37,173 nucleotides of DNA from Silvibacterium sp. Its GTDB lineage: Bacteria; Acidobacteriota; Terriglobia; Terriglobales; Acidobacteriaceae. Position 1 is the first letter of the stretch; the number at the start of each line of letters is the position of its first letter. A model generated the notes under the pieces. It was given only the letters and a program-made list of their open reading frames with translations, was not told the origin of the DNA and did no database searches. Where the stretch lies: the NCBI GenBank assembly GCA_030037215.1, contig JASHRS010000293.1, forward strand, positions 1-37,173, read 5' to 3'. Both the position numbers and the translations under genes were made by a program. Positions 31,416 to 37,173 of this stretch are shown here, in pieces.

Positions 31416-31988
31416 TCAGCGGACAAACGGAATATAAGCTTTGGTTCGCGCGCTATACGCCGGGAAGGACTCCGGAAAATGTGCTGCAAGCAGCCGTTCT
31501 TCCGCGTGGATGCGCACCTCGGTGCCTGCAATAAAGAACACCATGCCTGCCGCAAACAACGGCCACCATGTCCAGCAAAATCCCCATGCCAGCATGATCC
31601 CGAGCATCGAGGCATAAATCGGGTGACGAATCCAGCGGTAAGGCCCCGTCTGCACCAGCTCATGTCCTTCGTATACTCCTGCCTGGAAGCGCCATTGCTT
31701 GCCTAGGTGCCGCGTTGCCGTCCACGCCAATGCCACCGAAAGTGGTCCGAGAATCATCGAAAGAATCAGAGTGACGGTTGGCTTGTGGGTATAAGCCCGG
31801 CCAAGGTAGGGCGACATGCACGCGAAGCTCATCCCGACCAGAAGAATGCCCCACTTCGACGACTTCGCCAGAGCAACTTCCTTTTGCTTTGTTGCCTGTT
31901 TACGCGGCCTGATAATAAATGCCATCGACCACGCCACCCAGCACACGACCAGCTCAATCAATGCAATTGTCTGAAGCACGGAGGCCAT
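31416..31988 (-). CDS. Isoprenylcysteine carboxyl methyltransferase-like membrane protein
   Basis: 190 residues with about five membrane helices. The conserved methyltransferase core is GPYRWIRHPIYASMLG followed by an Arg/Glu-rich RIHAEERLLAAHF and the ending FPAYSARTKAYIPF, typical of the ICMT/PEMT/NnrU-like clan, which uses S-adenosylmethionine at the membrane. Bacterial members methylate lipids or small molecules of mostly unknown identity. It is divergent from the large membrane protein gene (start 32099) and 28 bp upstream of the EamA gene. Confidence 0.9.
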   Translation of the reverse strand: MASVLQTIALIELVVCWVAWSMAFIIRPRKQATKQKEVALAKSSKWGILLVGMSFACMSPYLGRAYTHKPTVTLILSMILGPLSVALAWTATRHLGKQWRFQAGVYEGHELVQTGPYRWIRHPIYASMLGIMLAWGFCWTWWPLFAAGMVFFIAGTEVRIHAEERLLAAHFPESFPAYSARTKAYIPFVR

Positions 31989-32098
31989 TATAGGTGGTGT
32001 GTTTGGAAGCTGGGCACAACTGCCGGTTGCGCATCGAGAATAGTTGCGACCACCAAAACATCCTTCAGTACAATCACAGCAAGCTTCAGGAGGTGGAT

Positions 32099-34426
32099 TT
32101 GCAGCGAAATCGAGTTCTGCGGTGTGTGGTTTTCCTTATATGCGTAGCCGCTATGGCTGCCGCTCAGGATGCCCAGGACGCCCAGAACGCGACCGCAGTC
32201 GAGCAACCTGCTGCTGCTCCGCGCCGCTACCCCGTGCCGCTAAGATATTCTGCCGGAGAACCCATCGTTCTGCGTGATGGAGCTGGTACGGCTACCTTCA
32301 CTGTCACCAATCCTGGAACAGTCGCTTCTCCGCTGGCTCTGAGGATCGGCATCTTTTCTGACGATATTTCGCAATTGTCGTTGTCACCGCCAAAGGTGTT
32401 GCTTGCTACCGAGACAAACACACCCCTGCCAGCCTATCTGCTCCCTGGCGCTACGGTTCTTGTAGTGGCTAGTGTCAGTGATCTCAACGGATCGGTAGCG
32501 GCAACTGCTACGCTCTTCAACGGCACTATGGAGTTGGGCAGAATACACGCTGTCGAGCCGGATGCTCCCTTCGATGTTTCCCTCACCGGCGGCGGAAGCT
32601 CCGGTCAGAGGCTGGTGCTTACACCAAATGATGATGCAGTCATCACGTTGAAAAACGGCGACGGTGAAGCATACCCGGTGGACTGGGTTTTCCAGGTTGG
32701 CGGTAGGACACTGCAAAGCGGCGAGCTACAGTTGGCTCCGCACGGCAGTTCGAGCATCGGCCTTGTACCGACAGATGATCTGTACTCGTGGACGGACAAC
32801 CTGCGCCCATCGCAAAGAACAGGATCGCTGCAACTCTCGATACACGGACCGCCGCAGGTCCCAAGGGAAATGTTCCCCGAGCGTACCCTGCCGGTGAGTC
32901 TCCTGATGAGAAAGCTGAGTCCCTCCTGGACCAGCCTCTGGCTGCACCTCTTTGTGGCTCTTGTCTTGCTCTTGGGCGGGCTGCTATCGCTGATTGGCAG
33001 TTCTGCATTGCCGAATATTCTACGGAAGATCAATTTGCGCCGGAAGCTGGATGACCTTGCCGGTAGGACAGGAAATGTCAGCAAGCGCGTGGATTCATAT
33101 GTCAGGATGCTGTTGCGCCTGGAACGAAAAAGAGTCGACCTGCTGCTGAAAAGGGCGCCGTCGTTTTCTCTCTCATCGGCGGATATGCTGGATTCTGTTT
33201 CCTCATCCATTGACCAACTTGCTAGGCGATTGAAGATTACCGAGCGTCTTGATGACCTGCGGCGCAGGCTCGATGAGGCCTCGATCACCGCTCCTCCGTC
33301 GGTGACCGACGACATCGACATCAAATTGCAGATGGCTGCGGGCCACTTGCAGCCGCTAACATTCACTGACGACGAGGCAACCGCGGCCTCCAGGTATCTC
33401 GATGCTGCAGAGACGTCGCTGGGAATGTTGAGCGACACGGACAACCTGGCTAAGTTAACCGCGGCAAATTTTAAAGACTTGAGAGTGCGGCAAAAGCTCA
33501 TTCCGCAGCCGTATTACAGCGATCTGAAGGCGGCGCTGCCCGGCTTGTTCGAAATGATGAATCAGCCCTTCGACGATCCCCGGAATATAACGCGTCAAAT
33601 GATGTTTGCCATCGACTATGGCATAGCCGCCTTGCAGATGGCCTTTGATTATGCGCTCCTGAAGGCAAATGCACCGGCTGCGGGTGCTGCCGTATCAGAA
33701 ACTGTACCAGGGGCCGGCTCAACCCAAAGCATCCGGGAGCGCCTGATCTTTCACCAGAGAGAGTTGATAGGTCTGCTCGGTACAATCTCTTGGCCTGCTT
33801 TGCGCGAACTGCGTACGCTCGTTCAGGAGATGCGGGAGAACATCTACGAGAGCGACGTACTCGAAGAGATTGCAACTAAGGGACAGGCGGAGATTGTGTT
33901 TGATCCACGCACTGTAAGACCTTTTGTGCCGGTTGTGTACTCCATCCGATTCCGAAATTCCCGCTTCGATGATGCGGCGGCTCTCAGGCGTCTGACCTGC
34001 AAGTGGGATTTTCCGGGCCATATCCTCGAGCAGGATTGGAAGATTTGTCACTTCTTCCAGGGAAATGAAATAAAGCGCAGCGAGGGGCGCGACGTGACGG
34101 TTTCTGTCAGAGTCGAAAGCCGCAAGGCTCCGGATGCCGGCGGAGCGTCCAATGACAAGGTGCTTGTCACTCCGTTAAGGAGTATGTTGTCGGCCACGAT
34201 CGATCTTCATCGGCCCGAGCGGCCGTCTTATTCTCGTGCACTGGTGGAGGGTGTGCGGTTTTTAATTGCTTTCGGGGTGGCGTTCGCCGCGCTGCTGGCA
34301 GGAGCGCTCGAGCAGTTGAACAAGCTCGATTTTGTCCCCGCAATGATCGCAGTTCTGGCGTTGGGGTTCGGCGCCGACACGGTCAAGAACTTGCTGACGC
34401 AGACGGCAAAGCGGGCTGCATCTTGA
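32099..34426 (+). CDS. Large membrane protein of unknown function (signal peptide, three TM helices)
   Basis: 775 residues, no family recognised. The signal peptide is LRCVVFLICVAAMAAAQ. Residues 50-270 are beta-rich with an Ig-like pattern (YSAGEPIVLRDGAGTATFTVTNPG, PVSLLMRKLS). A first membrane helix lies near 277-301 (LHLFVALVLLLGGLLSLIGS). Then about 410 mostly helical, charged residues follow (RRKLDDLAGRTGNVSKRVDS, ITERLDDLRRRLDEASITAP), partly coiled-coil. Two helices near 717-767 end the protein (FLIAFGVAFAALLAGAL, FVPAMIAVLALGFGADTV). TTG 32099 is chosen: AGGAGGT lies upstream and the signal peptide then begins correctly; a start at 31994 would put 35 hydrophilic residues before it. 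It converges with the M1-like gene (12-bp gap). A sensor or scaffold spanning the membrane is one possibility. Confidence 0.85.
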   Translation: MQRNRVLRCVVFLICVAAMAAAQDAQDAQNATAVEQPAAAPRRYPVPLRYSAGEPIVLRDGAGTATFTVTNPGTVASPLALRIGIFSDDISQLSLSPPKVLLATETNTPLPAYLLPGATVLVVASVSDLNGSVAATATLFNGTMELGRIHAVEPDAPFDVSLTGGGSSGQRLVLTPNDDAVITLKNGDGEAYPVDWVFQVGGRTLQSGELQLAPHGSSSIGLVPTDDLYSWTDNLRPSQRTGSLQLSIHGPPQVPREMFPERTLPVSLLMRKLSPSWTSLWLHLFVALVLLLGGLLSLIGSSALPNILRKINLRRKLDDLAGRTGNVSKRVDSYVRMLLRLERKRVDLLLKRAPSFSLSSADMLDSVSSSIDQLARRLKITERLDDLRRRLDEASITAPPSVTDDIDIKLQMAAGHLQPLTFTDDEATAASRYLDAAETSLGMLSDTDNLAKLTAANFKDLRVRQKLIPQPYYSDLKAALPGLFEMMNQPFDDPRNITRQMMFAIDYGIAALQMAFDYALLKANAPAAGAAVSETVPGAGSTQSIRERLIFHQRELIGLLGTISWPALRELRTLVQEMRENIYESDVLEEIATKGQAEIVFDPRTVRPFVPVVYSIRFRNSRFDDAAALRRLTCKWDFPGHILEQDWKICHFFQGNEIKRSEGRDVTVSVRVESRKAPDAGGASNDKVLVTPLRSMLSATIDLHRPERPSYSRALVEGVRFLIAFGVAFAALLAGALEQLNKLDFVPAMIAVLALGFGADTVKNLLTQTAKRAAS

Positions 34427-34438
34427 GCTAGATAGGCG

Positions 34439-36397
34439 TCACTCGCTATCCGGGGCCTTATAGGGCACCTGGATGTAATGCCGTGCCTCGTTTAGTGCTC
34501 CACCAGTATTGTCGTTGGTCTGAACAGCTTTGCGATATTCCTCGATGGCGCGGTCTCTCTGGCCCGTCATATCAAAAATCTTCCCAATCTGGATGTGGCA
34601 CCAGACCTCGGTCCATTTGGGATCGTCGTCGCCGTTCAGGCAATCGCGGTAAGCGTTGACGGCGGCCTGCATGTTGCGCTGTTCAAAGAAAACTTCGCCG
34701 ATACGGTAGCTGGCAAGCGAGCTTTGCGGATTGGCCTGCAAGGCCTTCTGGTATTCGGCAAGCGCGCCGGGCAGGTCCCCCTGTGCCACCAATTGCTGGC
34801 CTTTCAGTATCTCCACGCGGACAGTCATGTCAGGGTCGTCCTTCAAAACCCAGTCATCCGGATCGATAAGGATATGGCGCGGCCGTCCAAAGGTATCGAT
34901 AACATACTGCGAGTCGGTGCCGACAACAGAGACGCGTTTGTTCTCGGTCTTGCCGTCTGTTTCAATACGCAATTCAACAGGCATATTGAACAGATCCAGA
35001 TCCTGCTGAATTTCGCCGATTGTCCGGAAACCCTTATTGTTGCCCAGACGGTAAACTGCGTATTTGTCGTTAAAATCAGGTGCGCCTGTGCCGTTGAGCC
35101 ATTGCGAAAAGAAGGGAGTGAGCTGCTGCTGGGACTGGGCTTCGGCAACCTTCTCGAAGTCCGCTGTCGTGATCGGTTTATCTGTGTATTGTGAAAGTGC
35201 TGCCCGAAGAATCCTGTTAAAGCTGTCCTCGCCCACTTCCCACTGGAGCATGTGAAAGACCATCGCGCCTTTTTCCAGCGTCATCGACTGGAACTGCGGC
35301 GTAAATACATTGAGCTGACTGGCACTGGTCAGCGGAATAGTATCGTAAGCCAGCGCCCCGGCGGAAACATCGAGTAGGGCTGCCTGCATGGCTGTTTCGC
35401 CCGCTGTGTCCTGCAGATACATTAGCTCGCCGTAGCGCGACATTCCATTTGTGATCCAGGCATCGTTCTGCGAAGCCGGGCTGATTTCGCTGCCCCACCA
35501 CTGATGGGCAATAGTATTCGATAGCAGTCGAAAGGCAGTCTTGCCTGGAATCCGGTTTCCAGCAATCGCAGCAACCTCAGGCGCCCAGTACGCAGGAACT
35601 GTATCATCCGGTAGCTCGACAACGTTGATTCGGATCGACTCAGGCATGCCGAAGGTCGAAGTGTAATAGGCGAAAATGCGCAACGCTGACTGCGCATAGT
35701 CCTGCGCATCGGCCTTATGCGCTGCCGTTGTATAGAGATGGATATTTGGCGCAGGTGAGGTCTCGATAAATTTTCCGGCAATAATGGTTCCGGGGAAGCC
35801 CGGTTTGTCCCATTTGAAATCATATTCACTGGCATCGGCCGGAGCAGATGCTGCGCCGCTGCCGACAACGGTATATCCGGCTGGAACATGGACGTGAATA
35901 TCGGCTGTGAAGCGGTCCGTCTGGTAGCCAACCATCGGGAACCACCGCCCAGCGTAAAGCAGATACGTAATAGGGTCGCCAACATAGGCGAGCTTGAGTC
36001 CAGGTACCGGCCCGCCGGCATCGCTTTCCAGAGCGCCTGAGTAGTTAAAGGTCCATGTATAGCTCTTCCCGACTGTCAGCGGAGACGCTGGTGTGACCAG
36101 AACGGACGCGTCGGGCCCACGCTCGCCATTAAGCGTAACTCCATTCTCGTTCGTGACCTTATCCACCTTCAGCGCCCCGTGCAATTGAAACTCCGCCGTC
36201 GGCACCGGCTGCAACGCCTTGAAGGTGACGCGAGTAGCTGCTGTGAGCGTGTGGTCTGCCGGATTGATGGTCGCGTCGATCGAATATCCGGTGATATCAA
36301 TCGCCGCCTTCTCCTGGGCGCGCGCAACTGCGGTGGTTGCAACAACAATAGCGAGGAGAACGTACGTGATAGGGAAGGCTTGGCGAGGTTTCGTCAT
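34439..36397 (-). CDS. M1 aminopeptidase homologue with degenerate active site and C-terminal TPRs
   Basis: 652 residues. A signal peptide (ITYVLLAIVVATTAVARA) is followed by an M1 N-terminal beta domain (about 35-215) and the gluzincin-like domain (about 225-430). Where M1 enzymes have HExxH, this protein has NTIAH (Asn294, Thr295, His298), and the third zinc ligand Glu, 19 residues on, is Asn317 in WITNG. The following framework HQWWG, KGAMVFHML and FFSQWLNGTGAPDF is intact. Two of three zinc ligands and the catalytic Glu are therefore gone, which predicts no peptidase activity. Residues about 530-645 are tetratricopeptide repeats (GDLPGALAEYQKALQANP, GQRDRAIEEYRKAVQ). It probably binds proteins or peptides in the periplasm. 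Its ATG overlaps the lpxB stop (ATGA). Confidence 0.92.
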   Translation of the reverse strand: MTKPRQAFPITYVLLAIVVATTAVARAQEKAAIDITGYSIDATINPADHTLTAATRVTFKALQPVPTAEFQLHGALKVDKVTNENGVTLNGERGPDASVLVTPASPLTVGKSYTWTFNYSGALESDAGGPVPGLKLAYVGDPITYLLYAGRWFPMVGYQTDRFTADIHVHVPAGYTVVGSGAASAPADASEYDFKWDKPGFPGTIIAGKFIETSPAPNIHLYTTAAHKADAQDYAQSALRIFAYYTSTFGMPESIRINVVELPDDTVPAYWAPEVAAIAGNRIPGKTAFRLLSNTIAHQWWGSEISPASQNDAWITNGMSRYGELMYLQDTAGETAMQAALLDVSAGALAYDTIPLTSASQLNVFTPQFQSMTLEKGAMVFHMLQWEVGEDSFNRILRAALSQYTDKPITTADFEKVAEAQSQQQLTPFFSQWLNGTGAPDFNDKYAVYRLGNNKGFRTIGEIQQDLDLFNMPVELRIETDGKTENKRVSVVGTDSQYVIDTFGRPRHILIDPDDWVLKDDPDMTVRVEILKGQQLVAQGDLPGALAEYQKALQANPQSSLASYRIGEVFFEQRNMQAAVNAYRDCLNGDDDPKWTEVWCHIQIGKIFDMTGQRDRAIEEYRKAVQTNDNTGGALNEARHYIQVPYKAPDSE

Positions 36398-37173
36398 AGC
36401 GATGAATGAAGTTCGTGCTGAAGTTCCGGCTGGTGCAGCATCTGGCCTGCAATTCCGGCTACGCGGTCGATTGCTGTTTCGCCGGGAACACCTTTGGCCT
36501 TGAGCATATCCGATATCTGCCGTAAGCTGGTCTGCATTTGCAAGCGTACCTCTTCATTATTCAGCAGAGGCTGCAGATGTGAGACGACGTTTTCCGCAGT
36601 AAAGTCGCTCTGGATCAGCTCGGGAATGACGCGGCGGTTTGCGATAAGGTTGACCATGGCGACATGGGGTACATCGACCACCCGCTGAGCAACCGCATAG
36701 CTCACTGGCGACACGCGATACACGACCAGGAATGGGTTCCCGATCAGCGCAGCCTCGACGGTCGCCGTTCCGCTGGCGACAATGCTGGCGCGCGCGTGGT
36801 GAAGGCTGGCGCGCGCGTCGTGTGTAGCCACGATTTTGGGGCTGGAGCTGGGAAACGCAGACTCAATTTTAATGCGTTGCGCACCGGTCAGCGTTGGCGC
36901 TAGCGGCAGCAGGAATTCATAGTCACCGGAACGCTGCAGAGCTTGGGCCGTTTTGACCATTTCAGGCAGATTAAGACGAATTTCTTTTGCGCGGCTTCCC
37001 GGAAGCAAGCCGATCCACTGTTTGGACGGGTCAATATGGTTTTCGCGAGCGAAGGATTCCCGGCTGATCGCTGGCAGCGGCAGATCGGCCAGAGGATGGC
37101 CGACAAAGGTCGCCTCTACGCCGCGGTCGCGATAAAAACCTTCTTCGAAAGGGAAGATCACCAGCATGCGGTC
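36394..37173 (-). CDS. lpxB: Lipid-A-disaccharide synthase, C-terminal part (5' truncated by window)
   Basis: About 259 residues of the C-terminal two-thirds of LpxB; the frame is open to the window edge (codons DR precede the internal Met at 37167). Landmarks are MLVIFPFEEGFYRDRGVEATFVGHPL, GLLPGSRAKEI, VASGTATVEAALIGNPFLVVYRVSP and PHVAMVNLIANRRVIPELIQ. LpxB (GT19) joins UDP-2,3-diacylglucosamine and lipid X in lipid A synthesis on the inner-membrane surface, which marks the host as a Gram-negative with lipopolysaccharide. Its stop overlaps the M1-like gene start by four bases, so those two are translationally coupled. Confidence 0.96.
   Translation of the reverse strand, partial: DRMLVIFPFEEGFYRDRGVEATFVGHPLADLPLPAISRESFARENHIDPSKQWIGLLPGSRAKEIRLNLPEMVKTAQALQRSGDYEFLLPLAPTLTGAQRIKIESAFPSSSPKIVATHDARASLHHARASIVASGTATVEAALIGNPFLVVYRVSPVSYAVAQRVVDVPHVAMVNLIANRRVIPELIQSDFTAENVVSHLQPLLNNEEVRLQMQTSLRQISDMLKAKGVPGETAIDRVAGIAGQMLHQPELQHELHSSL

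Overview
The window looks like a chromosomal segment of an acidobacterium, probably class Terriglobia. The evidence is Oar-like TonB receptors with an N-terminal carboxypeptidase-regulatory fold, a VWFA-related protein of the acidobacterial type, a FucP-type fucose permease and moderate GC content. This placement is inferred from gene content only. I see no rRNA, tRNA, CRISPR array, insertion sequence or phage gene.

Positions 1-12463 form an L-fucose catabolic locus. It holds the C-terminal end of a TonB receptor, an AhpD-like protein, an IclR regulator, the FucP permease, a fumarylacetoacetate-hydrolase-family protein, two short-chain dehydrogenases, the three-subunit L-lactate oxidase LutABC/LldEFG, and L-fuconate dehydratase. 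Together these predict the non-phosphorylating route: L-fucose, L-fuconolactone, L-fuconate, 2-keto-3-deoxy-L-fuconate, 2,4-diketo-3-deoxy-L-fuconate, then pyruvate plus L-lactate, with the lactate oxidised to pyruvate. No fuconolactonase is in view.

Positions 12476-19956 form an uronate locus. A plus-strand operon (kduD, kdgF, a PL5 alginate-lyase-like protein, an IclR regulator) and a minus-strand operon (GH105 hydrolase, kduI, secreted cupin) should release unsaturated uronates and carry them to 2-keto-3-deoxygluconate. A second minus-strand operon links the two loci: an IclR regulator facing kduD is followed by a solute-binding-protein homologue with no signal peptide and then by L-fuconate dehydratase.

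Positions 19957-37173 are mixed housekeeping and envelope genes: a two-helix membrane protein, uppS, a flavin-reductase-like protein, a zinc-ribbon XRE regulator, a TonB receptor next to a Cys/His-rich exported protein, a VWA protein, a peptidoglycan-binding protein, a DegP/DegQ protease, an EamA transporter, an ICMT-like methyltransferase, a large unrecognised membrane protein, an M1 peptidase homologue with a lost active site, and the C-terminal part of lpxB.

The features most worth a second look are the signal-less binding protein coupled in frame to an IclR regulator, the cluster of palindromes in the iclR/kduD divergent region, the degenerate M1 protein, and the Cys/His protein-TonB receptor pair.
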